Below, in pieces: positions 8,119 to 17,436 of a DNA stretch of 64,000 nucleotides; the first letter of the stretch is position 1, and every line of letters starts with the position of its first letter. The DNA comes from Blautia liquoris (GTDB taxonomy: Bacteria; Bacillota; Clostridia; Lachnospirales; Lachnospiraceae): contig NZ_CP063304.1 in NCBI RefSeq assembly GCF_015159595.1, forward strand, positions 3,410,001 to 3,474,000, in the 5' to 3' direction. Both the position numbers and the translations under genes were made by a program. Below the pieces are notes generated by a model. The model did no database searches and was not told where the DNA came from. It was given only the letters and a program-made list of their open reading frames with translations.

Positions 8119-8976
8119 ATGTATGATCCCTATACCAATAAAACTTTTGGTGACGATATTTTGATAAATAGAGCCGATGATTCCAAAAACACTACAAAGC
8201 GGTGGGATCATTATCATGACTTTTACGAAATATATTATTATTATGGTAATGAGATGAATTACTTCATCGATAACAAGGTATATACTGTTAAGAAAAATGA
8301 TGTGGTCTTTATTCAGCCATATCTTTTTCACCGTACCGTATACCGAAGCGGAAGCACAAGAAAAAGAATACTCATCCTCTTTCATCCCAAAATCTTAGAG
8401 TATATAAAAACATTAGATGAGCCACTTCACCATGCAATTTCCAGCCTCTTTTCAACCAAGAAAATATTATCCTTATCGAGCGTGAAAAGTAAGCAGCTGC
8501 TCCATAATTTTATCATGCGTCTTTACGAAACATCTGTTCAAAGTTCTTCGTATCAGTCGCTAAAGATGCAAAATGACCTCATAAACCTGTTTATAACATT
8601 CGATGACCTGTCTTCTGATGAAGTAAAAGATAAATCTGCCCCTATGCTTTCTTCAAAAGAAAAGCTGGTATCAAATGTCATAGAATACATCAATCACAAT
8701 TATACTTATGATATTACACTTGAAACTATTTGCGAAGAATTATTTGTCAGCAAATATTACTTATGTCATACCTTTAAAGAAACCACAGGGGTTACGGTTA
8801 TTAATTTTGTAAATAAAAAACGGCTGTCCGAGGCGGAACGTCTGCTTCGGTATTCCTCTCAAAGTATTACTGATATCTGCCATCTGGTTGGCTTTAACAG
8901 CATTGGTCACTTTATTAACCTTTTCTCAAAATACTATGACTGCACTCCGGGCACTTTTCGCAAAAGGCTGCAATAG
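8119..8976 (+). CDS. AraC family transcriptional regulator
   Basis: A 285-residue regulator with an N-terminal cupin sensor (RWDHYHDFYEIYYYYG, residues about 30-45) and a C-terminal double helix-turn-helix domain. The helices are around LETICEELFVSKYYLCHTFK and ITDICHLVGFNSIGHFINLF, the latter being the AraC signature. It is divergent from nagB and its 3' end abuts the end of the ABC permease operon, with a 0-bp gap to the gene at 8977. The position between nagBA and the ABC transporter set suggests it senses the imported sugar and controls one or both. This is inference from layout. Confidence 0.92.
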   Translation: MYDPYTNKTFGDDILINRADDSKNTTKRWDHYHDFYEIYYYYGNEMNYFIDNKVYTVKKNDVVFIQPYLFHRTVYRSGSTRKRILILFHPKILEYIKTLDEPLHHAISSLFSTKKILSLSSVKSKQLLHNFIMRLYETSVQSSSYQSLKMQNDLINLFITFDDLSSDEVKDKSAPMLSSKEKLVSNVIEYINHNYTYDITLETICEELFVSKYYLCHTFKETTGVTVINFVNKKRLSEAERLLRYSSQSITDICHLVGFNSIGHFINLFSKYYDCTPGTFRKRLQ

Positions 8977-9810
8977 TTACCCTTTAACACCAGAACTAAT
9001 ATCTCCCTGAACAAAGTACTTTTGTGAGAACAGGAAGACTATGATAACAGGTGCCATTGTAATTACAGATCCCGCCATTTTTACACCGACATTGGCAGCC
9101 GCTATGGGGGATTGATCAAGTGTCAGCAAACCCATGGTCAGGGTATATTTTTCTCTCGATTGAAGATATAGCAGAGGACCCATGGTATTATTCCAGGCAC
9201 CGATGAAAGTAAGGACAATAAGGGTCATCATCGTCGGTTTTGATAAAGGCATATATATCTGAAACAGGATCCTAAGAGGATTACATCCGTCAATAAGAGC
9301 TGATTCATACAATACATCCGGCATACTTCTGTAATTTTGATTAAATAAAAAGATGCCCGTTGCCTGTCCCAGAAAAGCAGGAAGGATCAGAGGTAAAAAC
9401 GTATCCAGCATCCCCGCTTTCGACCAGATAAAATATGTCGGTATCATAGTTACCTGAGCCGGCATCATAAGTGTTGCAAGCATCAGAGTAAATAGAATTT
9501 TCTTTCCGACAAAATCAAATTTTGCAAAACCAAATCCCACAAGTGCAGATGACAAAACAGTTCCAACCAGATTGAATACAACTACAAAAAAGCTATTTCC
9601 TAAATATTTTAAGAAGGATAACTCATTGAGTACTATCTTAAAATTACCCAGTGTGATCGGATTCGGAATATACTGGGGTGGAATTTTCATAACATTATCT
9701 ACCGTCTTCAGAGAATTCGACAGCACCCATAGAAAGGGTATTAACATTATGAATGCGCCCAGCGTCAGCACTATATAATAAAATATTCTTTTCATATCAT
9801 CAGTTTTCAT
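8977..9810 (-). CDS. Carbohydrate ABC transporter permease (MalG/CUT1 type)
   Basis: Inner-membrane component of a CUT1 sugar importer. It shows a TM segment near the N terminus (FYYIVLTLGAFIMLIPFLWV), several further hydrophobic helices, and the EAA loop that contacts the ATPase (SALIDGCNPLRILFQIYMP, C-terminal third). It ends in the family-type tail IFLFSQKYFVQGDISSGVKG. The start at 9810 overlaps the 3' end of the upstream permease by 11 bases; a TTG at 9831 is possible but extends further into that gene. No ATPase gene is in the operon, so a shared MsmX-type ATPase is presumably used, as is common in Firmicutes. Confidence 0.9.
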   Translation of the reverse strand: MKTDDMKRIFYYIVLTLGAFIMLIPFLWVLSNSLKTVDNVMKIPPQYIPNPITLGNFKIVLNELSFLKYLGNSFFVVVFNLVGTVLSSALVGFGFAKFDFVGKKILFTLMLATLMMPAQVTMIPTYFIWSKAGMLDTFLPLILPAFLGQATGIFLFNQNYRSMPDVLYESALIDGCNPLRILFQIYMPLSKPTMMTLIVLTFIGAWNNTMGPLLYLQSREKYTLTMGLLTLDQSPIAAANVGVKMAGSVITMAPVIIVFLFSQKYFVQGDISSGVKG

Positions 9811-10678
9811 AATGCACCCATTTCTTCTCAAATTTTCTTTGTATTACTGTAATAATTAATATGATGATAAACAACATCCACGCCAATGTAGAAGCCGGTC
9901 CCATCTTCCCGTAGATAAATGCCTCTCGGTAGACCATCAAATTCACTACATTGTTTCTGTCAGGAAGTGAATAAACATCAAACATGGTAAGAAATACATC
10001 GAATGCTGTGAACGCTGAAATCGTTGACAGGATCATAGTCAAAAATACCATAGGCGATATCATAGGAACCGTAATTTTTCTGAATATGGCAGCTTTTCCT
10101 GCCCCTTCCGTTGTTGCGGCCTCCACAATTTCTTTCGGAACACTTTGCATCGCAGAAAGTAGGATTACCATAGTCTGTCCCATGCCTTTCCACACATTCA
10201 TCAAAGCAAGACTGCCAATTGCCACCCACCACTTATCACTGTCGTACCAATAAGAGCCTTCAAAACCCAGGGAACGCAAAATATAATTAATCAGCCCATA
10301 ATCATAACCATATAAAAACTTCCACACAATGGCTCCTGCAACCCAGGGGGTCACATTGGGCAGAAAGTAGCAGGCCCGAAACCCCCCTTTAAATTTAATC
10401 TTCTGGTTTAACATATTGGCAATGACAAGAGCAAAGATGGTTTGAAGAGGCACAAAAATTGCTGCAAAGTATAAAACATTTCGAAAGGATATCCAAAATG
10501 CCGGATCCTTAAATGAGTTAATCCAGTTCTTTAATCCGACAAACTTTGGAGGATTAAACATATCCCAGTCTGTGAAAGAGATATATCCCGAAAACAACAC
10601 AGGGAAAACAAAAAACACAGCAGTTCCTATAATGAATGGTAAAACAAACAGCAGCCCCCAAAAGTTACTTTTTCTCAT
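9800..10678 (-). CDS. Carbohydrate ABC transporter permease (MalF/UgpA type)
   Basis: Partner permease of the CUT1 importer, about 292 residues and six predicted membrane helices, starting with FWGLLFVLPFIIGTAVFFVF. The EAA loop reads EIVEAATTEGAGKAAIFRKITVP. Two ATGs lie in tandem (10681 and 10678) behind GGAGG. The second gives 5-base spacing and is preferred. It sits between the sugar-binding lipoprotein gene and the MalG-like permease in the same minus-strand operon. Confidence 0.9.
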   Translation of the reverse strand: MRKSNFWGLLFVLPFIIGTAVFFVFPVLFSGYISFTDWDMFNPPKFVGLKNWINSFKDPAFWISFRNVLYFAAIFVPLQTIFALVIANMLNQKIKFKGGFRACYFLPNVTPWVAGAIVWKFLYGYDYGLINYILRSLGFEGSYWYDSDKWWVAIGSLALMNVWKGMGQTMVILLSAMQSVPKEIVEAATTEGAGKAAIFRKITVPMISPMVFLTMILSTISAFTAFDVFLTMFDVYSLPDRNNVVNLMVYREAFIYGKMGPASTLAWMLFIIILIITVIQRKFEKKWVHYEN

Positions 10679-10687
10679 CATTGCCTC

Positions 10688-12052
10688 CTATTTTTCATAA
10701 TTCTCGTCGAGTACCTCTTGAACACTTTTTTTAATCTGTTTCAGTCCGGATTCTGGATCCGTCTTTCCATCCATAATATCGTTGAATACTGGCTGTGCCG
10801 CTGTCCGCCATTCATTCCAGCATTTATTCTCATCCAATGTTACCCCAGATTCATCGACACCCTCTGTGTAAGCTTTTTTATTGAGTGGCTTAAACTGTAA
10901 GTTTTCCATATACGTAAGTGCTTCTTTATTAACAGGTATCGTAGATCCACTGTCAGCAACAATCTTCTGTACCTCCGGACTCAGATAATACTTTAAGAAT
11001 GTCCACGCAGCTTCTTTATTCTCTTCTTTGGCTTTTGAGAATATCATCCAGGTGTTGTTTACATTCGGTACAATTCTTTCTTCGCCGTCAAATGCCTTTG
11101 GCATTTTAACAGTATCGTAATTGAGATCCGGAAAGTTAGTATTTAACACGGTATTTCCTAAGCTATATTGCAGAAAAACCATCGCACCCATTCCGTTTCC
11201 AAATACCTGATGCGTTCCCCCAAGTTCATTGAATGTCGAGCGCGCCGGACTGATCTTATAGGTATTAACAGTATTTGCCCATTCCGTAATTCCTTTCAGA
11301 GACTTTTCATCGTCGAATACAGCATTTTCCTTCGTCTCATCCAAAGCCTGTCCTCCGGCGGAATGAATCCACGGAAACCATCCATCTGTAATTCCTCCCG
11401 AAGTGATCAAACCATAAACATCTGTCTTCCCATCTCCGTCTGTGTCCTTTGTCAGTTTTTTTGCCGCCTCAATCATATCTTCATAGGTCCAGTCATCCGT
11501 AGGATACGAAACCCCGGCTTCATCAAACAGATCTTTGTTATAAGCAAGTGCAATCGGATTGCCTCCGTGAGGAACGCCCCAGACGCTTTCCCCTACCTGT
11601 GCCGAAAACAAAGTGGAAGCAAATTCATCTTCATTTAAATCCCTTTCTATATAAGGCATTAAATCTTCTGCCGCTCCCTTATCTCCATATCCCAAAACAG
11701 CAGCATTCTCCTGAAACCAGATATCCGGAGCTGTCCCGCCTGCAATCTGAGTCGTAATCTTCTTCGTGAAATCTCCCCAGGGTGCCTCATCAATATCGAG
11801 TTTTATATCCGGATATTCGTTTTGAAATCCCTCTATAATTTCTTTATTGGTCACATCATATCCGCCCGGAAGCCCGATTCTCAAGGTCACAGCTTTCGAA
11901 GATTTTTTCTCTGATTTCTGCTCTACACCAGAATCAGCAGCTGATTTATCTCCTGTTGCCTTCGAATCCTGCCCTTTTGAAGAACCACATCCCCCCATCA
12001 GCATAATTGCTGCTCCTGTCATAACCAATGCGCTTACCAATCTTTTTTTCAT
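10688..12052 (-). CDS. Extracellular sugar-binding lipoprotein of an ABC transporter
   Basis: A 454-residue solute-binding protein of the CUT1 family. The N terminus is a lipoprotein signal: basic start MKKRLVS, hydrophobic core, then the lipobox MGGC with the lipidated Cys at residue 22. A serine/lysine-rich linker follows. The mature part has the typical pattern QIAGGTAPDIWFQENAA, EYPDI and VWGVPHGGNPIALAYNKDLFDEAG. It should be anchored on the outer face of the membrane and deliver an oligosaccharide or glycoside to the two permeases encoded just downstream. The gap to the upstream Gfo/Idh/MocA gene is 28 bp, with GGAGAGG as ribosome binding site. Confidence 0.92.
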   Translation of the reverse strand: MKKRLVSALVMTGAAIMLMGGCGSSKGQDSKATGDKSAADSGVEQKSEKKSSKAVTLRIGLPGGYDVTNKEIIEGFQNEYPDIKLDIDEAPWGDFTKKITTQIAGGTAPDIWFQENAAVLGYGDKGAAEDLMPYIERDLNEDEFASTLFSAQVGESVWGVPHGGNPIALAYNKDLFDEAGVSYPTDDWTYEDMIEAAKKLTKDTDGDGKTDVYGLITSGGITDGWFPWIHSAGGQALDETKENAVFDDEKSLKGITEWANTVNTYKISPARSTFNELGGTHQVFGNGMGAMVFLQYSLGNTVLNTNFPDLNYDTVKMPKAFDGEERIVPNVNNTWMIFSKAKEENKEAAWTFLKYYLSPEVQKIVADSGSTIPVNKEALTYMENLQFKPLNKKAYTEGVDESGVTLDENKCWNEWRTAAQPVFNDIMDGKTDPESGLKQIKKSVQEVLDENYEK

Positions 12053-12080
12053 TCTTACCTCTCCTTTTCTTTTTGGTAAA

Positions 12081-13307
12081 TTACCCCTGTGGGTGTTTTA
12101 GTAAATCTTTAATTTTTACTTTCTGGTTTTCAGCAATCGAAAGATTAGCCGCAGCCCCGATAAGCAGTGACATTGCACCATCCATGGAACTGGCAAGGAC
12201 TCCCAGATCATCCTCAACATCATTTTTAATCAGCATACGAATCAATTTATCATCTGCACCTCCATGGCTTCCTTTCAATTTAGGAATATCATAATTAATC
12301 TGTGCACCGCTTCTGTCATATACTTTTATGTGATTGCATCCGTCGTCTTCTCCGATTCCCGAATAGATCTCTCCAACTTCCATTCTGCCCTTAGTTCCAC
12401 TTATAGATGCATTCCATCCCTCATAGGGACTGTGAGCAATCAATGAATAAGCCAGAAGTGCCCCTGACTGGTACTTTACATTGACCGCCATGCTGTCATA
12501 GATGTCTATGCTCTCATCAAAAACACAGGAATCCCGAATATAGTTATCCTCTTCTTCCGCCTCAAGATAAAATTGCCTGTAAAAAGGATCTTCTTCGATA
12601 TCCCAGTAAAATTCACATGTATCTTTGTACTCGCATGTCAGGCATCTGGTTCCTCTTTTATCCCGGACTGGCCCGTAAAACCTTCTGGTTCCAAATGCAC
12701 TTACTTCCTCGGGATATGAATTAAGCCACCAATTGATCACATCAAAATGATGTGTTGACTTATGCAGTAAGAGCCCCCCGCTTTTCTTCAAGTATCTATG
12801 CCATCTTCGAAAATAATCCGCACCATGTCTCGTATCCAGATGCCATTCCAGATCTACGTTCAGAACTTCTCCCACCGTATCCTTTAGGATCAGTTCTTTT
12901 ACCTTTTGCATATACGGCATAAATCGCATATTAAAGGTAACCTGAACATGTCTTCCAGTCTTTTTCTCAGCCTCCAGAATAGCATTACACTTTTCAGAAT
13001 CAATTGTCATAGGTTTTTCAGAAATCACATCACAGCCCGCATTCAGTGCCTTGATGATATATTCATGATGATAGCAATCCACGGTAGTCACAATTACAAA
13101 GTCCGGCCTGACCTGTTCCAACATATAATCAAAGTTGTCATACACCGGAAATCCGCCACAGGCCTCTGAAAACTTTCGTGCCCGAACAGGATTTATATCA
13201 TACACACCTTCTATCGAAGCGTAGTCCTTATACTCCTCGGCAGAAATGCGTTTTCCGAACATATAGCATCCTCTCATTCCTGCACCTACTATAACGTATT
13301 TTTTCAT
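12081..13307 (-). CDS. Cysteine-rich Gfo/Idh/MocA family oxidoreductase
   Basis: A 408-residue member of the Gfo/Idh/MocA family, with Rossmann start MKKYVIVGAGMRG, the EKP motif in VISEKPMTID, and LLLHKSTHHFDVINWW as substrate-domain signature. It is longer than the usual 330-360 residues because of an insertion holding a cysteine cluster (CLTCEYKDTC, then DSC about 40 residues on), which may bind zinc or an Fe-S cluster. The start at 13307 overlaps the upstream stop in an ATGA arrangement and has GGAGA upstream; the longer TTG start at 13355 is rejected. It is probably a dehydrogenase acting on the transported sugar, but the substrate is unknown. Confidence 0.87.
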   Translation of the reverse strand: MKKYVIVGAGMRGCYMFGKRISAEEYKDYASIEGVYDINPVRARKFSEACGGFPVYDNFDYMLEQVRPDFVIVTTVDCYHHEYIIKALNAGCDVISEKPMTIDSEKCNAILEAEKKTGRHVQVTFNMRFMPYMQKVKELILKDTVGEVLNVDLEWHLDTRHGADYFRRWHRYLKKSGGLLLHKSTHHFDVINWWLNSYPEEVSAFGTRRFYGPVRDKRGTRCLTCEYKDTCEFYWDIEEDPFYRQFYLEAEEEDNYIRDSCVFDESIDIYDSMAVNVKYQSGALLAYSLIAHSPYEGWNASISGTKGRMEVGEIYSGIGEDDGCNHIKVYDRSGAQINYDIPKLKGSHGGADDKLIRMLIKNDVEDDLGVLASSMDGAMSLLIGAAANLSIAENQKVKIKDLLKHPQG

Positions 13308-15268
13308 GATCTGTCTCCTTTGCATATTTCTATACGATTTTCTTCCTTCATCCATCCAATTACATTATCTATATCAAAAAAGCGAAGTGCTTTCGGAAGG
13401 ATAATACTCACAGGCTCATTCTCATAATACCGTTCAGCCACCCAGCTGTTATAAGTCAATACTGGTTCTTCTATGGAGACAGATTCAATTCTCTCATCAA
13501 GAAAGGCTGCCAAAATACCATAAATTCCCTGCCAGCCGCATACATGAATTCGAATATCTCTGCATTTTGCAGCATCCAGGTCCTGCAGCATATCAACGGA
13601 ACGAATAACATCAAATATTCTTAGTGCGCACAGGCTGTCTCCGGATCGAATCAGGTCATCTGCAAGTTTATATATCGTTCCAAACTTATCATCTACCTTT
13701 TGAGCCCCTGTCTGATAAGGAGCAATCCCCCCAACTCCTGACGTGTTGAGAACCAGAACCTTTCTGCCCTTCTCACATTCGTTCTGAATCCATTCCATAT
13801 GGTCCTTCAGCTGTCTGGTTCCCCCGTCCCAGACAGCAATGGTAGGTGAGCGTGTGACATCAGAGTTGGAGTTTTCTTCAAAGACCAGACAATGGTTCAT
13901 CATTCTTTCCTGGGATCTCCAAATATATGAAGCGATTGATAAATCGTTATATTCCAGCCTCGAAATTTTCCTCAGGTTCAATGCGCATATATCCCGCTGA
14001 TGATAGACCTGCTCTTTCAACCATTGATATGCATTCTCTTTTGTACACACATCTTTCTTCATCCGATTCAACAGGGAAAGATTCTCTTCATATATAAATC
14101 GCGAATTCCTTTTTTCTTCCTTTATCTGACCCTTTTTCGTACACCACAACTTTTTAGGATTTATTATGTGAATATCCTCAAGAGTTATGTCCTCTCTGTT
14201 CTCGATCTCTAGACTTCTTGTAAAAAATTCAGCTGCTTTCAGTGCAAGATCAAAGGAATAGCTGTGCTGCGTGACATCCTCATAATAATATAAGTTATCT
14301 TCTTTTCCCCATAGTTTCCAATATTTTTTTGCATTTTCAACAGTTTTCCTGGTTCCTTCTATCGGAAAGAAGTCATAGGATGCAGCCAGGACAGCCACCG
14401 GTTTCGGTGCAGCACTTAACAATATGTCTTCATGTTCAAATCCATACTTCAGAAATCCCGGCCAGTTCTGCTCGGAATCCTGGGGCACTCCTGAGAGTAT
14501 ATTTTCTTCATAGCTTGTAATATATGTGCCAGGAGCAAAAGCTTTCACCCTGTCATCGCATAGCATTACCATACAGGTCTGGGTACCCCCGCCGGAATTT
14601 CCCGTAACTCCGATATTGTCCGGATCTACTTCGGGGCGGGTCAGCAGATAATCAATACCTCTAATTGCATCCTGAAGGAAGTACCTTGCCGATGGATAAC
14701 CGGTCATAAGGCATTGAAGTCCCGCATGCGTATGCTCCGCGGTTCCTCTGCTGATTATCTCTGATCCTTCCTCATAGTAGCTGACTCTTTCTCCCTGCCC
14801 AACAGGATCTATAGCCAAAACGATAATTCCCCGTTTTGTAAGGCACTGACACACCATCTGATATTCATAGCTGTGTTTGGCCAATGGATCATGCCCGCAT
14901 AAAAACAAAACTGCACCGGAGGGATTCTTTAATCCGTCAGGCATATACAAATTTGCTGTTACAAAACAATTGGGTCTTGACTGATAAATCACCTTTTCTA
15001 TATGAAAATCATCTGATTGAACAACTCCTGTGACAACTGGATCTAAGGGTGTTTCGCACGATGGCATCCCACCTATAGAATCGAGGAACTTACTTCTTAC
15101 ATAACATTGCCTTTGTCTGAGTTCATCTTTTGTAAGAATAAGATTCCGTCTGGTTTTTCCGTTTTCCAGCAGCTTGGAAGTATTGTTATAGACATAGTCC
15201 TTGAGCTGACTTTTTACATCATAAAAGTGAGAAGGGTTATATTTTTCAAGATTTTCTATCGTCATCAT
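13304..15268 (-). CDS. Large alpha/beta hydrolase, acetyl xylan esterase-like
   Basis: A 654-residue protein whose N-terminal 390 residues form an alpha/beta hydrolase related to AXE1-type acetyl xylan esterases. It has FLCGHDPLAKH near residue 120, IDPVGQGER, the nucleophile elbow GNSGGG near residue 225, an aspartate in ASYDFFP and a histidine in TQHSYSF. The C-terminal 250 residues (VWDGGTRQL, VLNTSGVGG, VCGWQGIYG) look like a second, degenerate hydrolase-like module without a clear triad. There is no signal peptide, so it should act on imported, perhaps acylated, sugars. Translation is coupled to the following oxidoreductase by a 4-base overlap. The start could also be the ATG at 15265. 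Confidence 0.8.
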   Translation of the reverse strand: MMTIENLEKYNPSHFYDVKSQLKDYVYNNTSKLLENGKTRRNLILTKDELRQRQCYVRSKFLDSIGGMPSCETPLDPVVTGVVQSDDFHIEKVIYQSRPNCFVTANLYMPDGLKNPSGAVLFLCGHDPLAKHSYEYQMVCQCLTKRGIIVLAIDPVGQGERVSYYEEGSEIISRGTAEHTHAGLQCLMTGYPSARYFLQDAIRGIDYLLTRPEVDPDNIGVTGNSGGGTQTCMVMLCDDRVKAFAPGTYITSYEENILSGVPQDSEQNWPGFLKYGFEHEDILLSAAPKPVAVLAASYDFFPIEGTRKTVENAKKYWKLWGKEDNLYYYEDVTQHSYSFDLALKAAEFFTRSLEIENREDITLEDIHIINPKKLWCTKKGQIKEEKRNSRFIYEENLSLLNRMKKDVCTKENAYQWLKEQVYHQRDICALNLRKISRLEYNDLSIASYIWRSQERMMNHCLVFEENSNSDVTRSPTIAVWDGGTRQLKDHMEWIQNECEKGRKVLVLNTSGVGGIAPYQTGAQKVDDKFGTIYKLADDLIRSGDSLCALRIFDVIRSVDMLQDLDAAKCRDIRIHVCGWQGIYGILAAFLDERIESVSIEEPVLTYNSWVAERYYENEPVSIILPKALRFFDIDNVIGWMKEENRIEICKGDRS

Positions 15269-15281
15269 CAACGCCTCTTTC

Positions 15282-16505
15282 TTATAGATAAATCCTCTTT
15301 CCTTCTTTTCTTGATTTCTCCGCCGCGAATGCCATCCGATGACTTTGTAAAGAAAGACGGGCTAAGGTTTTTAAATCTCCTCCTTTTTTTCCGACTCCGT
15401 CCAGGAAATCATATAAAAGTCTGGAGTCTCCTCCACCATGTCCGGACTGAATACTCTCATACTCAATCGGAATTACTTCTTTCTCCTTGGTCAGGAAATC
15501 GTATACTTCGATATTTCCTTTATCCAAGTGTCCCCGGATATCACCTTTCGTCCCAAAGAAACGTAGCGTCCTTGTATTTTCGCTCGAAAATCCAGTCATG
15601 TTAAACGAAGCTGTGAGCCCATCTTCCATATTAAATATTGCACTTTGATGATCACACACATCATTATCACAATGAAAGACACAGCGCCCATATTGTCCCT
15701 TCCTTAGCGCTTCATATCTTGCCGCAAAAGAAGTGTCCGACGAAATGGTCTGTGTCGGCCAGCCCACTTTAGAAATTTGTTTCAGATATAATCTGGGTGC
15801 AAAATAAGGACATGATGTCTCACAGGGACATCCATCCAGACAATATTTTGGTGCCCCTTCCGGCGCATTTTCTTCTTTGTAGTATTTAAGGTTTCCTTCT
15901 GATACAACCGACAGACATTTTTTTCCTGTGAGATAACCGATTAAATCTAAATCATGGCATGATTTCGCCAATATAAACGGGCTGGATATCGTTTCATTTC
16001 GGAATACACCTCTGACATATGAATGAGCAAAATGCCAATAGGCACAATTTTCTGTCATCTGTAGATGAACTAATTCCCCAACCCTGCCCTCATCAATAAT
16101 TTCTTTCAGTTTTTCAAAGAAAGGTGCATAACGCAAAACATGGCACACCATTAATAACAGATTCTTTTCCTCTGCCTTTTTGACCATATCAATACACTCT
16201 TGTTCATTATCAGACATTGGTTTTTCCAATAATACCGCATATCCCTTATCTAACGCCTGCATCGTTGATGGATAATGCACTTTATCTGGCGTTGCATTAA
16301 TCACTGCGTCTGCAAACTTATCTTCTTTCATTACTTCCTGCCAGTTGGAATACAATTTCTCATCACCAATATTAAAATCCAGAGCAAGTTTATTCAATTT
16401 CTTTCTGTCCGGATCAGCAATCGCAACAATATCAGCACCATATTGTAAACAGAAACGTGTATAGTTTCTTCCTCTGCCTCCAGCTCCCAAAATGATTACT
16501 TTCAT
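15282..16505 (-). CDS. Cysteine-rich Gfo/Idh/MocA family oxidoreductase
   Basis: First gene of the six-gene operon, 407 residues. It starts with a Rossmann fold (MKVIILGAGGRGRNY), has the EKP motif in LLEKPMSD, and a substrate-domain histidine in ILAKSCHDLDLI. An insertion after residue 220 carries many cysteines: CLDGCPCETSC, then CVFHCDNDVC about 50 residues later. This cluster resembles, but is denser than, that of the sister gene at 12081-13307. GGGAGG lies 6 bases before the ATG. It probably oxidises or reduces a hydroxyl of the transported sugar. Whether the cysteines bind metal is not known. Confidence 0.86.
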   Translation of the reverse strand: MKVIILGAGGRGRNYTRFCLQYGADIVAIADPDRKKLNKLALDFNIGDEKLYSNWQEVMKEDKFADAVINATPDKVHYPSTMQALDKGYAVLLEKPMSDNEQECIDMVKKAEEKNLLLMVCHVLRYAPFFEKLKEIIDEGRVGELVHLQMTENCAYWHFAHSYVRGVFRNETISSPFILAKSCHDLDLIGYLTGKKCLSVVSEGNLKYYKEENAPEGAPKYCLDGCPCETSCPYFAPRLYLKQISKVGWPTQTISSDTSFAARYEALRKGQYGRCVFHCDNDVCDHQSAIFNMEDGLTASFNMTGFSSENTRTLRFFGTKGDIRGHLDKGNIEVYDFLTKEKEVIPIEYESIQSGHGGGDSRLLYDFLDGVGKKGGDLKTLARLSLQSHRMAFAAEKSRKEGKRIYL

Positions 16506-16673
16506 ACTAGCCTCCCTTTTCGTTTCGTCATAATGTATGAAATCTATTTTTTATTTTAACAATACTCTATTCATATTTCTAACACAATCTTGTTGAAATT
16601 CAAGCTAAAAATTACTTTATATTGCTCTTCCTTTCCCTCTTCAAACTAATCATTGAGGTGCAGAGCAATCCGT

Positions 16674-16704
16674 AGTATCATAGGTTCAAAAGGTCATGCA
16701 TTAA
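16674..16704 (+). repeat. Palindromic repeat family, degenerate copy C
   Basis: GTATCATAGGTTCAAAAGG followed by TCATGCATTAAC matches the core of the repeats at 8065 and 57771 (GGTC preceded by AAAA and followed by ATGC). The right half is absent. It lies just before the ribosome binding site of the TraX-like gene, like copy B before the AraC gene. Confidence 0.45.
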
Positions 16705-16722
16705 CAGGAGGTACACTCATCC

Positions 16723-17436
16723 ATGATGAATCAGACATTTTTATATGGAATTCCCGGAAGCACAGTCAAGCTTATCGCGATGGCATGTATGTTCATAGAT
16801 CATTTTGCGGTTATTTTTCTGGAAATGAATCATCCTGTCTTAAGTTCTTTTCTTCGTTCCATCGGCCGGATTGCCTTCCCTTTGTTTGCATTTCTCCTGA
16901 CAGAAGGATTCCTTCACACGCACAGCAAAGTAAACTATTGCCGCAACTTGTTTATTATGGCTATTCTGTCCGAAATACCCTTTGACCTGGCATTTCGCAA
17001 CTCTGTCTTCGATCCGATAAGTCAGAATACATTATTTACCCTCACAATCGGCCTTCTGACAATCTGGGCAATCTCTCTAATCGAAGAAACAACACAAAAA
17101 AAAGGTCAAAAACAATACTTTCGTATTCCTTTGACCCTTCTGGTGACAGCCGCAGGGAGTTTCGCCGCATGGCTGTTCCGTTCAGACTATGAATTCTATG
17201 GAATTCTTGCAATTGTACTGCTATACGTCTTACGAACACGCCGCATGGCAGCATCGGTTCTTTCTTGTGCAGTTTTGACGTTAATCGGACCTGCGGAGTC
17301 TTTCTGTTTCTTCTCGATTCCACTGATTATGAAGTACAACGGCAGTCGCGGACTTAAGCTAAAATATGCATTTTACCTTTTTTATCCCTTTCATCTTCTG
17401 GTGTTGTATCTGCTTTGGCACACTATCAGTATCTGA
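16723..17436 (+). CDS. TraX-like integral membrane protein
   Basis: A 237-residue hydrophobic protein of the TraX family, named after the F-plasmid pilin acetylase but widespread in Firmicutes chromosomes. The N terminus has the family pattern GSTVKLIAMACMFIDHFAVIF, then SIGRIAFPLFAFLLTEGFLHT, followed by about six more membrane helices. AGGAGGT lies about 10 bases upstream of tandem ATGs. Its 3' end overlaps the convergent glgB by 11 bp. No conjugation genes are nearby, so a role in envelope acyl transfer is more likely than conjugation; function is not established. Confidence 0.85.
   Translation: MMNQTFLYGIPGSTVKLIAMACMFIDHFAVIFLEMNHPVLSSFLRSIGRIAFPLFAFLLTEGFLHTHSKVNYCRNLFIMAILSEIPFDLAFRNSVFDPISQNTLFTLTIGLLTIWAISLIEETTQKKGQKQYFRIPLTLLVTAAGSFAAWLFRSDYEFYGILAIVLLYVLRTRRMAASVLSCAVLTLIGPAESFCFFSIPLIMKYNGSRGLKLKYAFYLFYPFHLLVLYLLWHTISI

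Noticed and set aside
16723-17436. TraX as evidence of an integrative conjugative element
   Set aside because: No relaxase, coupling protein or mating-pair genes are present. TraX-like proteins are common chromosomal genes in this group.
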